NCBI RefSeq assembly: GCF_905475345.1
Contig: NC_066598.1
Coordinates: 4,435,501 to 4,499,500, forward strand
DNA length: 64,000 bases
Direction: 5' to 3'
Origin: Vespula vulgaris
Taxonomy: Eukaryota > Arthropoda > Insecta > Hymenoptera > Vespidae
This document shows positions 1 to 12,357 of the stretch, piece by piece. The first letter of the stretch is position 1. Every line of letters begins with the position of its first letter. The notes beneath the pieces were generated by a model. The model was not told where the DNA came from, searched no databases, and saw nothing but the letters and a program-made list of their open reading frames with translations. The position numbers and the translations under genes were made by a program.

Positions 1-177
1 GCCAATCTCAAAAATGGAACAGACGACGATTAGGGCTTTGCATCTGATACATGTCCTCACTCCCAGATCCTCTTTATGATAATATTATTCAGTTCGAAAA
101 AAGAAATGTGTCATCGAGCACGGAAATGTAAATGATAAGATAGGAAATTCAAATGAGCGTAAAGGAAGGCAAAAAGA

Positions 178-296
178 GTGCTAACAGTACACGGTGTTCC
201 CAAGCGGTCACCCATCCAAGTACTAACCGTGCCCAACGTTGCTTAACTTCAGTGATCGGACGAGAACTGGTGTAACAACGTGGTATGACCGTTAAC
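178..296 (-). rRNA. 5S: 5S rRNA copy 1
   Basis: Reference copy for the consensus. The 5' end GUUAACGG pairs with the 3' CUGUUAGC to close helix I (G1-C117 to G8-C110), leaving A118 and C119 as a 3' overhang. Loop A reads CAUACC. The terminator is TTTTT at 171-175. Upstream block P2. 5S rRNA is part of the large ribosomal subunit and is carried there by uL5 and uL18. Confidence 0.97.
200..247 (-). promoter_or_regulatory. Internal control region of 5S gene (shown for copy 1)
   Basis: The pol III type 1 internal promoter is visible inside the gene. Box A, GTTAAGCAACGTTGGGC, lies at 231-247 (sense nt 50-66) and box C, GGATGGGTGACCGCTTGG, at 200-217 (sense nt 80-97). In this gene family the region binds TFIIIA, which recruits TFIIIC and TFIIIB. 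The same offsets apply to every copy. Box A carries C59U in seven copies, A57G in copy 99 and C66U in copies 57, 76 and 93. Box C carries C90G in two copies, A82U in three and G86U in three. Confidence 0.85.
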
Positions 297-583
297 TCGA
301 GGAAGTACCTCACTAGAGGCATGTACACCTCAAATCACTATATTGTAATACCTAAATGAATCGTTCGTTATTGAGATTTCGCTTGAAGACAGTATTAAGC
401 AAAAGTGCCAATCTCAAATATGGAACAGACGACGATTAGGGCTTTGCATCTGATACATGTCCTCACTCTCAGGTCCTCTTTATGATAATATTATTCAGTT
501 CGAAAAAAGAAATGTGTCATCGAGCACGGAAATGTAAATGATAAGATAGGAAATTCAAATGAGCGTAAAGGAAGGCAAAAAGA

Positions 584-702
584 GTGCTAACAGTACACGG
601 TGTTCCCAAGCGGTCACCCATCCAAGTACTAACCGTGCCCAACATTGCTTAACTTCAGTGATCGGACGAGAACTGGTGTAACAACGTGGTATGACCGTTA
701 AC
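584..702 (-). rRNA. 5S: 5S rRNA copy 2
   Basis: One change, C59U, inside box A. Upstream block Q1. Confidence 0.92.
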
Positions 703-989
703 TGAAGGTCATATCTCCCAAGTGGCATCCACACACCAAATCACTATATTGTAATAACTGATTGTATCGTTCGTTATTGAGTTTTCGCTTGAAGACAGTC
801 TTAAGCAAAAATGCCAAACTCAAAAATGGAACAGACGACAATTAGGGCTTTGCACCTGATACATGTCCTCACTCTCAGGTCCTCTCTATGATAATATTAT
901 ACAGTTCGAAAAAAGAAAAGTGTCATCGAGCACGGAAATGTAGATGATAAGAAGGGAAATACAAATGAGCGTAAAGGAAGGCAAAAAGA

Positions 990-1108
990 GTGCTAACAGT
1001 ACACGGTGTTCCCAAGCGGTCACCCATCCAAGTACTAACCGTGCCCAACGTTGCTTAACTTCAGTGATCGGACGAGAACTGGTGTAACAACGTGGTATGA
1101 CCGTTAAC
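990..1108 (-). rRNA. 5S: 5S rRNA copy 3
   Basis: Consensus sequence. Upstream P1 (tagagg form). Confidence 0.95.
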
Positions 1109-1395
1109 TAGAGGACCTACCTCGCTAGAGGCATGTACACCCCAAATCACTATATTGTAATAACTGATTGTATCGTTCGTTATTGAGTTTTCGCTTGAAG
1201 ACAGTCTTAAGCAAAAGTGCCAATCTCAAAAATGGAACAGACGACGATTAGGGCTTTGCATCTGATACATGTCCTCACTCTCAGATCCTCTTTATGATAA
1301 TATTATTCAGTTCGAAAAAAGAAATGTGTCATCGAGCACGGAAATGTAAATGATAAGAAGGGAAATACAAATGAGCGTAAAGGAAGGCAAAAAGA

Positions 1396-1514
1396 GTGCT
1401 AACAGTACACGGTGTTCCCAAGCGGTCACCCATCCAAGTACTAACCGTGCCCAACGTTGCTTAACTTCAGTGATCGGACGAGAACTGGTGTAACAACGTG
1501 GTATGACCGTTAAC
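1396..1514 (-). rRNA. 5S: 5S rRNA copy 4
   Basis: Consensus sequence. Upstream P1. Confidence 0.95.
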
Positions 1515-1801
1515 TAAAGGACCTACCTCGCTAGAGGCATGTACACCCCAAATCACTATATTGTAATAACTGATTGTATCGTTCGTTATTGAGTTTTCGC
1601 TTGAAGACAGTCTTAAGCAAAAGTGCCAATCTCACAAATGGAACAGACGACGATTAGGGCTTTGCATCTGATACATGTCCTCACTCTCAGGTCCTCTCTA
1701 TGATAATATTATTCAGTTCGAAAAAAGAAAAGTGTCATCGAGCACGGAAATGTAAATGATAAGAAGGGAAATACAAATGAGCGTAAAGGAAGGCAAAAAT
1801 T

Positions 1802-1920
1802 GTGCTAACAGTACACGGTGTTCCCAAGCGGTCACCCATCCAAGTACTAACCGTGCCCAACGTTGCTTAACTTCAGTGATCGGACGAGAACTGGTGTAAC
1901 AACGTGGTATGACCGTTAAC
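1802..1920 (-). rRNA. 5S: 5S rRNA copy 5
   Basis: Consensus sequence; 3' flank CACAATTTTTG. Upstream P1. Confidence 0.95.
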
Positions 1921-2207
1921 TAAAGGACCTACCTCGCTAGAGGCATGTACACCCCAAATCACTATATTGTAATAACTGATTGTATCGTTCGTTATTGAGT
2001 TTTCGCTTGAAGACAGTCTTAAGCAAAAATGCCAAACTCAAAAATGGAACAGACGACAATTAGGGCTTTGCACCTGATACATGTCCTCACTCTCAGGTCC
2101 TCTCTATGATAATATTATACAGTTCGAAAAAAGAAAAGTGTCATCGAGCACGGAAATGTAGATGATAAGAAGGGAAATACAAATGAGCGTAAAGGAAGGC
2201 AAAAAGA

Positions 2208-2326
2208 GTGCTAACAGTACACGGTGTTCCCAAGCGGTCACCCATCCAAGTACTAACCGTGCCCAACGTTGCTTAACTTCAGTGATCGGACGAGAACTGG
2301 TGTAACAACGTGGTATGACCGTTAAC
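2208..2326 (-). rRNA. 5S: 5S rRNA copy 6
   Basis: Consensus sequence. Upstream P1 (tagagg form); repeat of copy 3's unit. Confidence 0.95.
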
Positions 2327-2613
2327 TAGAGGACCTACCTCGCTAGAGGCATGTACACCCCAAATCACTATATTGTAATAACTGATTGTATCGTTCGTTA
2401 TTGAGTTTTCGCTTGAAGACAGTCTTAAGCAAAAGTGCCAATCTCAAAAATGGAACAGACGACGATTAGGGCTTTGCATCTGATACATGTCCTCACTCTC
2501 AGATCCTCTTTATGATAATATTATTCAGTTCGAAAAAAGAAATGTGTCATCGAGCACGGAAATGTAAATGATAAGAAGGGAAATACAAATGAGCGTAAAG
2601 GAAGGCAAAAAGA

Positions 2614-2732
2614 GTGCTAACAGTACACGGTGTTCCCAAGCGGTCACCCATCCAAGTACTAACCGTGCCCAACGTTGCTTAACTTCAGTGATCGGACGAG
2701 AACTGGTGTAACAACGTGGTATGACCGTTAAC
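2614..2732 (-). rRNA. 5S: 5S rRNA copy 7
   Basis: Consensus sequence. Upstream P1, with a spacer change (cagtatattg) further upstream. Confidence 0.95.
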
Positions 2733-3019
2733 TAAAGGACCTACCTCGCTAGAGGCATGTACACCCCAAATCAGTATATTGTAATAACTGATTGTATCGT
2801 TCGTTATTGAGTTTTCGCTTGAAGACAGTCTTAAGTAAAAATGCCAATCTCAAAAATGGAACAGACGACGATTAGGGCTTTGCATCTGATACATGTCCTC
2901 ACTCTCAGGTCCTCTCTATGATAATATTATTCAGTTCGAAAAAAGAAAAGTGTCATCGAGCACGGAAATGTAAATGATAAGAAGGGAAATACAAATGAGC
3001 GTAAAGGAAGGCAAAAATT

Positions 3020-3138
3020 GTGCTAACAGTACACGGTGTTCCCAAGCGGTCACCCATCCAAGTACTAACCGTGCCCAACGTTGCTTAACTTCAGTGATCG
3101 GACGAGAACTGGTGTAACAACGTGGTATGACCGTTAAC
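3020..3138 (-). rRNA. 5S: 5S rRNA copy 8
   Basis: Consensus sequence; 3' flank CACAATTTTTG. Upstream P1. Confidence 0.95.
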
Positions 3139-3425
3139 TAAAGGACCTACCTCGCTAGAGGCATGTACACCCCAAATCACTATATTGTAATAACTGATTG
3201 TATCGTTCGTTATTGAGTTTTCGCTTGAAGACAGTCTTAAGCAAAAGTGCCAATCTCAAAAATGGAACAGACGACGATTAGGGCTTTGCATCTGATACAT
3301 GTCCTCACTCCCAGATCCTCTTTATGATAATATTATTCAGTTCGAAAAAAGAAATGTGTCATCGAGCACGGAAATGTAAATGATAAGATAGGAAATTCAA
3401 ATGAGCGTAAAGGAAGGCAAAAAGA

Positions 3426-3544
3426 GTGCTAACAGTACACGGTGTTCCCAAGCGGTCACCCATCCAAGTACTAACCGTGCCCAACGTTGCTTAACTTCAG
3501 TGATCGGACGAGAACTGGTGTAACAACGTGGTATGACCGTTAAC
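3426..3544 (-). rRNA. 5S: 5S rRNA copy 9
   Basis: Consensus sequence. Upstream P2; its unit repeats copy 1's unit eight units away. Confidence 0.95.
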
Positions 3545-3831
3545 TCGAGGAAGTACCTCACTAGAGGCATGTACACCTCAAATCACTATATTGTAATACC
3601 TAAATGAATCGTTCGTTATTGAGATTTCGCTTGAAGACAGTATTAAGCAAAAGTGCCAATCTCAAATATGGAACAGACGACGATTAGGGCTTTGCATCTG
3701 ATACATGTCCTCACTCTCAGGTCCTCTTTATGATAATATTATTCAGTTCGAAAAAAGAAATGTGTCATCGAGCACGGAAATGTAAATGATAAGATAGGAA
3801 ATTCAAATGAGCGTAAAGGAAGGCAAAAAGA

Positions 3832-3950
3832 GTGCTAACAGTACACGGTGTTCCCAAGCGGTCACCCATCCAAGTACTAACCGTGCCCAACATTGCTTAA
3901 CTTCAGTGATCGGACGAGAACTGGTGTAACAACGTGGTATGACCGTTAAC
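3832..3950 (-). rRNA. 5S: 5S rRNA copy 10
   Basis: C59U. Upstream Q1; repeat of copy 2's unit. Confidence 0.92.
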
Positions 3951-4237
3951 TGAAGGTCATATCTCCCAAGTGGCATCCACACACCAAATCACTATATTGT
4001 AATAACTGATTGTATCGTTCGTTATTGAGTTTTCGCTTGAAGACAGTCTTAAGCAAAAGTGCCAATCTCAAAAATGGAACAGACGACGATTAGGGCTTTG
4101 CATCTGATACATGTCCTCACTCTCAGATCCTCTTTATGATAATATTATTCAGTTCGAAAAAAGAAATGTGTCATCGAGCACGGAAATGTAAATGATAAGA
4201 AGGGAAATACAAATGAGCGTAAAGGAAGGCAAAAAGA

Positions 4238-4356
4238 GTGCTAACAGTACACGGTGTTCCCAAGCGGTCACCCATCCAAGTACTAACCGTGCCCAACGTT
4301 GCTTAACTTCAGTGATCGGACGAGAACTGGTGTAACAACGTGGTATGACCGTTAAC
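4238..4356 (-). rRNA. 5S: 5S rRNA copy 11
   Basis: Consensus sequence. Upstream P1. Confidence 0.95.
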
Positions 4357-4643
4357 TAAAGGACCTACCTCGCTAGAGGCATGTACACCCCAAATCACTA
4401 TATTGTAATAACTGATTGTATCGTTCGTTATTGAGTTTTCGCTTGAAGACAGTCTTAAGCAAAAGTGCCAATCTCAAAAATGGAACAGACGACGATTAGG
4501 GCTTTGCATCTGATACATGTCCTCACTCTCAGATCCTCTTTATGATAATATTATTCAGTTCGAAAAAAGAAATGTGTCATCGAGCACGGAAATGTAAATG
4601 ATAAGAAGGGAAATACAAATGAGCGTAAAGGAAGGCAAAAAGA

Positions 4644-4762
4644 GTGCTAACAGTACACGGTGTTCCCAAGCGGTCACCCATCCAAGTACTAACCGTGCCC
4701 AACATTGCTTAACTTCAGTGATCGGACGAGAACTGGTGTAACAACGTGGTATGACCGTTAAC
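4644..4762 (-). rRNA. 5S: 5S rRNA copy 12
   Basis: C59U. Upstream Q1. Confidence 0.92.
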
Positions 4763-5049
4763 TGAAGGTCATATCTCCCAAGTGGCATCCACACACCAAA
4801 TCACTATATTGTAATAACTGATTGTATCGTTCGTTATTGAGTTTTCGCTTGAAGACAGTCTTAAGCAAAAATGCCAAACTCAAAAATGGAACAGACGACA
4901 ATTAGGGCTTTGCACCTGATACATGTCCTCACTCTCAGGTCCTCTCTATGATAATATTATACAGTTCGAAAAAAGAAAAGTGTCATCGAGCACGGAAATG
5001 TAGATGATAAGAAGGGAAATACAAATGAGCGTAAAGGAAGGCAAAAAGA

Positions 5050-5168
5050 GTGCTAACAGTACACGGTGTTCCCAAGCGGTCACCCATCCAAGTACTAACC
5101 GTGCCCAACGTTGCTTAACTTCAGTGATCGGACGAGAACTGGTGTAACAACGTGGTATGACCGTTAAC
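5050..5168 (-). rRNA. 5S: 5S rRNA copy 13
   Basis: Consensus sequence. Upstream P1. Confidence 0.95.
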
Positions 5169-5455
5169 TAAAGGACCTACCTCGCTAGAGGCATGTACAC
5201 CCCAAATCACTATATTGTAATAACTGATTGTATCGTTCGTTATTGAGTTTTCGCTTGAAGACAGTCTTAAGCAAAAGTGCCAATCTCAAAAATGGAACAG
5301 ACGACGATTAGGGCTTTGCATCTGATACATGTCCTCACTCCCAGATCCTCTTTATGATAATATTATTCAGTTCGAAAAAAGAAATGTGTCATCGAGCACG
5401 GAAATGTAAATGATAAGATAGGAAATTCAAATGAGCGTAAAGGAAGGCAAAAAGA

Positions 5456-5574
5456 GTGCTAACAGTACACGGTGTTCCCAAGCGGTCACCCATCCAAGTA
5501 CTAACCGTGCCCAACGTTGCTTAACTTCAGTGATCGGACGAGAACTGGTGTAACAACGTGGTATGACCGTTAAC
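5456..5574 (-). rRNA. 5S: 5S rRNA copy 14
   Basis: Consensus sequence. Upstream P2. Confidence 0.95.
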
Positions 5575-5861
5575 TCGAGGAAGTACCTCACTAGAGGCAT
5601 GTACACCTCAAATCACTATATTGTAATACCTAAATGAATCGTTCGTTATTGAGATTTCGCTTGAAGACAGTATTAAGCAAAAGTGCCAATCTCAAATATG
5701 GAACAGACGACGATTAGGGCTTTGCATCTGATACATGTCCTCACTCTCAGGTCCTCTCTATGATAATATTATACAGTTCGAAAAAAGAAATGTGTCATCG
5801 AGCACGGAAATGTAAATGATAAGATAGGAAATTCAAATGAGCGTAAAGGAAGGCAAAAAGA

Positions 5862-5980
5862 GTGCTAACAGTACACGGTGTTCCCAAGCGGTCACCCATC
5901 CAAGTACTAACCGTGCCCAACATTGCTTAACTTCAGTGATCGGACGAGAACTGGTGTAACAACGTGGTATGACCGTTAAC
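5862..5980 (-). rRNA. 5S: 5S rRNA copy 15
   Basis: C59U. Upstream Q1. Confidence 0.92.
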
Positions 5981-6267
5981 TGAAGGTCATATCTCCCAAG
6001 TGGCATCCACACACCAAATCACTATATTGTAATAACTGATTGTATCGTTCGTTATTGAGTTTTCGCTTGAAGACAGTCTTAAGCAAAAATGCCAAACTCA
6101 AAAATGGAACAGACGACAATTAGGGCTTTGCACCTGATACATGTCCTCACTCTCAGGTCCTCTCTATGATAATATTATACAGTTCGAAAAAAGAAAAGTG
6201 TCATCGAGCACGGAAATGTAGATGATAAGAAGGGAAATACAAATGAGCGTAAAGGAAGGCAAAAAGA

Positions 6268-6386
6268 GTGCTAACAGTACACGGTGTTCCCAAGCGGTCA
6301 CCCATCCAAGTACTAACCGTGCCCAACGTTGCTTAACTTCAGTGATCGGACGAGAACTGGTGTAACAACGTGGTATGACCGTTAAC
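6268..6386 (-). rRNA. 5S: 5S rRNA copy 16
   Basis: Consensus sequence. Upstream P1. Confidence 0.95.
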
Positions 6387-6673
6387 TAAAGGACCTACCT
6401 CGCTAGAGGCATGTACACCCCAAATCACTATATTGTAATAACTGATTGTATCGTTCGTTATTGAGTTTTCGCTTGAAGACAGTCTTAAGCAAAAGTGCCA
6501 ATCTCACAAATGGAACAGACGACGATTAGGGCTTTGCATCTGATACATGTCCTCACTCTCAGGTCCTCTCTATGATAATATTATTCAGTTCGAAAAAAGA
6601 AAAGTGTCATCGAGCACGGAAATGTAAATGATAAGAAGGGAAATACAAATGAGCGTAAAGGAAGGCAAAAAGA

Positions 6674-6792
6674 GTGCTAACAGTACACGGTGTTCCCAAG
6701 CGGTCACCCATCCAAGTACTAACCGTGCCCAACGTTGCTTAACTTCAGTGATCGGACGAGAACTGGTGTAACAACGTGGTATGACCGTTAAC
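6674..6792 (-). rRNA. 5S: 5S rRNA copy 17
   Basis: Consensus sequence. Upstream Q1; the first Q1 copy here without C59U. Confidence 0.95.
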
Positions 6793-7079
6793 TGAAGGTC
6801 ATATCTCCCAAGTGGCATCCACACACCAAATCACTATATTGTAATAACTGATTGTATCGTTCGTTATTGAGTTTTCGCTTGAAGACAGTCTTAAGCAAAA
6901 ATGCCAATCTCAAAAATGGAACAGACGACGATTAGGGCTTTGCATCTGATACATGTCCTCACTCTCAGATCATCTTTATGATAATATTATTCAGTTCGAA
7001 AAAAGAAATGTGTCATCGAGCACGGAAATGTAAATGATAAGAAGGGAAATACAAATGAGCGTAAAGGAAGGCAAAAAGA

Positions 7080-7198
7080 GTGCTAACAGTACACGGTGTT
7101 CCCAAGCGCTCACCCATCCAAGTACTAACCGTGCCCAACATTGCTTAACTTCAGTGATCGGACGAGAACTGGTGTAACAACGTGGTATGACCGTTAAC
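7080..7198 (-). rRNA. 5S: 5S rRNA copy 18
   Basis: C59U (box A) plus C90G (box C). Upstream Q1. Confidence 0.88.
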
Positions 7199-7485
7199 TG
7201 AAGGTCATATCTCCCAAGTGGCATCCACACACCAAATCACTATATTGTAATAACTGATTGTATCGTTCGTTATTGAGTTTTCGCTTGAAGACAGTCTTAA
7301 GCAAAAATGCCAAACTCAAAAATGGAACAGACGACAATTAGGGCTTTGCACCTGATACATGTCCTCACTCTCAGGTCCTCTCTATGATAATATTATACAG
7401 TTCGAAAAAAGAAAAGTGTCATCGAGCACGGAAATGTAGATGATAAGAAGGGAAATACAAATGAGCGTAAAGGAAGGCAAAAAGA

Positions 7486-7604
7486 GTGCTAACAGTACAC
7501 GGTGTTCCCAAGCGCTCACCCATCCAAGTACTAACCGTGCCCAACGTTGCTTAACTTCAGTGATCGGACGAGAACTGGTGTAACAACGTGGTATGACCGT
7601 TAAC
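7486..7604 (-). rRNA. 5S: 5S rRNA copy 19
   Basis: C90G in box C, shared only with neighbouring copy 18 although their upstream blocks differ. Upstream P1. Confidence 0.9.
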
Positions 7605-7891
7605 TAAAGGACCTACCTCGCTAGAGGCATGTACACCCCAAATCACTATATTGTAATAACTGATTGTATCGTTCGTTATTGAGTTTTCGCTTGAAGACAG
7701 TCTTAAGCAAAAGTGCCAATCTCAAAAATGGAACAGACGACGATTAGGGCTTTGCATCTGATACATGTCCTCACTCCCAGATCCTCTTTATGATAATATT
7801 ATTCAGTTCGAAAAAAGAAATGTGTCATCGAGCACGGAAATGTAAATGATAAGATAGGAAATTCAAATGAGCGTAAAGGAAGGCAAAAAGA

Positions 7892-8010
7892 GTGCTAACA
7901 GTACACGGTGTTCCCAAGCGGTCACCCATCCAAGTACTAACCGTGCCCAACGTTGCTTAACTTCAGTGATCGGACGAGAACTGGTGTAACAACGTGGTAT
8001 GACCGTTAAC
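7892..8010 (-). rRNA. 5S: 5S rRNA copy 20
   Basis: Consensus sequence. Upstream P2. Confidence 0.95.
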
Positions 8011-8297
8011 TCGAGGAAGTACCTCACTAGAGGCATGTACACCTCAAATCACTATATTGTAATACCTAAATGAATCGTTCGTTATTGAGATTTCGCTTGA
8101 AGACAGTATTAAGCAAAAGTGCCAATCTCAAATATGGAACAGACGACGATTAGGGCTTTGCATCTGATACATGTCCTCACTCTCAGGTCCTCTTTATGAT
8201 AATATTATTCAGTTCGAAAAAAGAAATGTGTCATCGAGCACGGAAATGTAAATGATAAGATAGGAAATTCAAATGAGCGTAAAGGAAGGCAAAAAGA

Positions 8298-8416
8298 GTG
8301 CTAACAGTACACGGTGTTCCCAAGCGGTCACCCATCCAAGTACTAACCGTGCCCAACATTGCTTAACTTCAGTGATCGGACGAGAACTGGTGTAACAACG
8401 TGGTATGAGCGTTAAC
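8298..8416 (-). rRNA. 5S: 5S rRNA copy 21
   Basis: C59U and G8C; the latter breaks the G8-C110 pair of helix I. Upstream Q1. Confidence 0.88.
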
Positions 8417-8703
8417 TGAAGGTCATATCTCCCAAGTGGCATCCACACACCAAATCACTATATTGTAATAACTGATTGTATCGTTCGTTATTGAGTTTTC
8501 GCTTGAAGACAGTCTTAAGCAAAAATGCCAAACTCAAAAATGGAACAGACGACAATTAGGGCTTTGCACCTGATACATGTCCTCACTCTCAGGTCCTCTC
8601 TATGATAATATTATACAGTTCGAAAAAAGAAAAGTGTCATCGAGCACGGAAATGTAGATGATAAGAAGGGAAATACAAATGAGCGTAAAGGAAGGCAAAA
8701 AGA

Positions 8704-8822
8704 GTGCTAACAGTACACGGTGTTCCCAAGCGGTCACCCATCCAAGTACTAACCGTGCCCAACGTTGCTTAACTTCAGTGATCGGACGAGAACTGGTGTA
8801 ACAACGTGGTATGACCGTTAAC
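8704..8822 (-). rRNA. 5S: 5S rRNA copy 22
   Basis: Consensus sequence. Upstream P1 (tagagg form). Confidence 0.95.
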
Positions 8823-9109
8823 TAGAGGACCTACCTCGCTAGAGGCATGTACACCCCAAATCACTATATTGTAATAACTGATTGTATCGTTCGTTATTGA
8901 GTTTTCGCTTGAAGACAGTCTTAAGCAAAAGTGCCAATCTCAAAAATGGAACAGACGACGATTAGGGCTTTGCATCTGATACATGTCCTCACTCTCAGAT
9001 CCTCTTTATGATAATATTATTCAGTTCGAAAAAAGAAATGTGTCATCGAGCACGGAAATGTAAATGATAAGAAGGGAAATACAAATGAGCGTAAAGGAAG
9101 GCAAAAAGA

Positions 9110-9228
9110 GTGCTAACAGTACACGGTGTTCCCAAGCGGTCACCCATCCAAGTACTAACCGTGCCCAACGTTGCTTAACTTCAGTGATCGGACGAGAACT
9201 GGTGTAACAACGTGGTATGACCGTTAAC
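9110..9228 (-). rRNA. 5S: 5S rRNA copy 23
   Basis: Consensus sequence. Upstream P1 (tagagg form). Confidence 0.95.
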
Positions 9229-9515
9229 TAGAGGACCTACCTCGCTAGAGGCATGTACACCCCAAATCACTATATTGTAATAACTGATTGTATCGTTCGT
9301 TATTGAGTTTTCGCTTGAAGACAGTCTTAAGCAAAAGTGCCAATCTCACAAATGGAACAGACGACGATTAGGGCTTTGCATCTGATACATGTCCTCACTC
9401 TCAGGTCCTCTCTATGATAATATTATTCAGTTCGAAAAAAGAAAAGTGTCATCGAGCACGGAAATGTAAATGATAAGAAGGGAAATACAAATGAGCGTAA
9501 AGGAAGGCAAAAATT

Positions 9516-9634
9516 GTGCTAACAGTACACGGTGTTCCCAAGCGGTCACCCATCCAAGTACTAACCGTGCCCAACGTTGCTTAACTTCAGTGATCGGACG
9601 AGAACTGGTGTAACAACGTGGTATGACCGTTAAC
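9516..9634 (-). rRNA. 5S: 5S rRNA copy 24
   Basis: Consensus sequence; 3' flank CACAATTTTTG. Upstream P1 (tagagg form). Confidence 0.95.
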
Positions 9635-9921
9635 TAGAGGACCTACCTCGCTAGAGGCATGTACACCCCAAATCACTATATTGTAATAACTGATTGTATC
9701 GTTCGTTATTGAGTTTTCGCTTGAAGACAGTCTTAAGCAAAAGTGCCAATCTCAAAAATGGAACAGACGACGATTAGGGCTTTGCATCTGATACATGTCC
9801 TCACTCCCAGATCCTCTTTATGATAATATTATTCAGTTCGAAAAAAGAAATGTGTCATCGAGCACGGAAATGTAAATGATAAGATAGGAAATTCAAATGA
9901 GCGTAAAGGAAGGCAAAAAGA

Positions 9922-10040
9922 GTGCTAACAGTACACGGTGTTCCCAAGCGGTCACCCATCCAAGTACTAACCGTGCCCAACGTTGCTTAACTTCAGTGAT
10001 CGGACGAGAACTGGTGTAACAACGTGGTATGACCGTTAAC
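9922..10040 (-). rRNA. 5S: 5S rRNA copy 25
   Basis: Consensus sequence. Upstream P1, but the downstream spacer is of the kind found with P2 copies, so the unit is a recombinant. Confidence 0.95.
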
Positions 10041-10327
10041 TAAAGGACCTACCTCGCTAGAGGCATGTACACCCCAAATCACTATATTGTAATAACTGAT
10101 TGTATCGTTCGTTATTGAGTTTTCGCTTGAAGACAGTCTTAAGCAAAAGTGCCAATCTCAAAAATGGAACAGACGACGATTAGGGCTTTGCATCTGATAC
10201 ATGTCCTCACTCTCAGATCCTCTTTATGATAATATTATTCAGTTCGAAAAAAGAAATGTGTCATCGAGCACGGAAATGTAAATGATAAGAAGGGAAATAC
10301 AAATGAGCGTAAAGGAAGGCAAAAATA

Positions 10328-10446
10328 GTGCTAACAGTACACGGTGTTCCCAAGCGGTCACCCATCCAAGTACTAACCGTGCCCAACGTTGCTTAACTTC
10401 AGTGATCGGACGAGAACTGGTGTAACAACGTGGTATGACCGTTAAC
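10328..10446 (-). rRNA. 5S: 5S rRNA copy 26
   Basis: Consensus sequence; 3' flank CACTATTTTTG. Upstream Q1 (tcaaat form). Confidence 0.95.
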
Positions 10447-10733
10447 TGAAGGTCAAATCTCCCAAGTGGCATCCACACACCAAATCACTATATTGTAATA
10501 ACTGATTGTATCGTTCGTTATTGAGTTTTCGCTTGAAGACAGTCTTAAGCAAAAGTGCCAATCTCAAATATGGAACAGACGACGATTAGGGCTTTGCATC
10601 TGATACATGTCCTCACTCTCAGGTCCTCTTTATGATAATATTATTCAGTTCGAAAAAAGAAATGTGTCATCGAGCACGGAAATGTAAATGATAAGATAGG
10701 AAATTCAAATGAGCGTAAAGGAAGGCAAAAAGA

Positions 10734-10852
10734 GTGCTAACAGTACACGGTGTTCCCAAGCGGTCACCCATCCAAGTACTAACCGTGCCCAACATTGCTT
10801 AACTTCAGTGATCGGACGAGAACTGGTGTAACAACGTGGTATGACCGTTAAC
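10734..10852 (-). rRNA. 5S: 5S rRNA copy 27
   Basis: C59U; the last copy with this change going right. Upstream Q1. Confidence 0.92.
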
Positions 10853-11139
10853 TGAAGGTCATATCTCCCAAGTGGCATCCACACACCAAATCACTATATT
10901 GTAATAACTGATTGTATCGTTCGTTATTGAGTTTTCGCTTGAAGACAGTCTTAAGCAAAAGTGCCAATCTCAAAAATGGAACAGACGACGATTAGGGCTT
11001 TGCATCTGATACATGTCCTCACTCTCAGATCCTCTTTATGATAATATTATTCAGTTCGAAAAAAGAAATGTGTCATCGAGCACGGAAATGTAAATGATAA
11101 GAAGGGAAATACAAATGAGCGTAAAGGAAGGCAAAAAGA

Positions 11140-11258
11140 GTGCTAACAGTACACGGTGTTCCCAAGCGGTCACCCATCCAAGTACTAACCGTGCCCAACG
11201 TTGCTTAACTTCAGTGATCGGACGAGAACTGGTGTAACAACGTGGTATGACCGTTAAC
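11140..11258 (-). rRNA. 5S: 5S rRNA copy 28
   Basis: Consensus sequence. Upstream P1. Confidence 0.95.
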
Positions 11259-11545
11259 TAAAGGACCTACCTCGCTAGAGGCATGTACACCCCAAATCAC
11301 TATATTGTAATAACTGATTGTATCGTTCGTTATTGAGTTTTCGCTTGAAGACAGTCTTAAGCAAAAGTGCCAATCTCACAAATGGAACAGACGACGATTA
11401 GGGCTTTGCATCTGATACATGTCCTCACTCTCAGGTCCTCTCTATGATAATATTATTCAGTTCGAAAAAAGAAAAGTGTCATCGAGCACGGAAATGTAAA
11501 TGATAAGAAGGGAAATACAAATGAGCGTAAAGGAAGGCAAAAATT

Positions 11546-11664
11546 GTGCTAACAGTACACGGTGTTCCCAAGCGGTCACCCATCCAAGTACTAACCGTGC
11601 CCAACGTTGCTTAACTTCAGTGATCGGACGAGAACTGGTGTAACAACGTGGTATGACCGTTAAC
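11546..11664 (-). rRNA. 5S: 5S rRNA copy 29
   Basis: Consensus sequence; 3' flank CACAATTTTTG. Upstream P1. Confidence 0.95.
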
Positions 11665-11951
11665 TAAAGGACCTACCTCGCTAGAGGCATGTACACCCCA
11701 AATCACTATATTGTAATAACTGATTGTATCGTTCGTTATTGAGTTTTCGCTTGAAGACAGTCTTAAGCAAAAGTGCCAATCTCACAAATGGAACAGACGA
11801 CGATTAGGGCTTTGCATCTGATACATGTCCTCACTCTCAGGTCCTCTCTATGATAATATTATACAGTTCGAAAAATGAAAAGTGTCATCGAGCACGGAAA
11901 TGTAAATGATAAGAAGGGAAATACAAATGAGCGTAAAGGAAGGCAAAAATT

Positions 11952-12070
11952 GTGCTAACAGTACACGGTGTTCCCAAGCGGTCACCCATCCAAGTACTAA
12001 CCGTGCCCAACGTTGCTTAACTTCAGTGATCGGACGAGAACTGGTGTAACAACGTGGTATGACCGTTAAC
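11952..12070 (-). rRNA. 5S: 5S rRNA copy 30
   Basis: Consensus sequence; 3' flank CACAATTTTTG. Upstream P1. Confidence 0.95.
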
Positions 12071-12357
12071 TAAAGGACCTACCTCGCTAGAGGCATGTAC
12101 ACCCCAAATCACTATATTGTAATAACTGATTGTATCGTTCGTTATTGAGTTTTCGCTTGAAGACAGTCTTAAGCAAAAGTGCCAATCTCAAAAATGGAAC
12201 AGACGACGATTAGGGCTTTGCATCTGATACATGTCCTCACTCTCAGATCCTCTTTATGATAATATTATTCAGTTCGAAAAAAGAAATGTGTCATCGAGCA
12301 CGGAAATGTAAATGATAAGAAGGGAAATACAAATGAGCGTAATGGAAGGCAAAAAGA

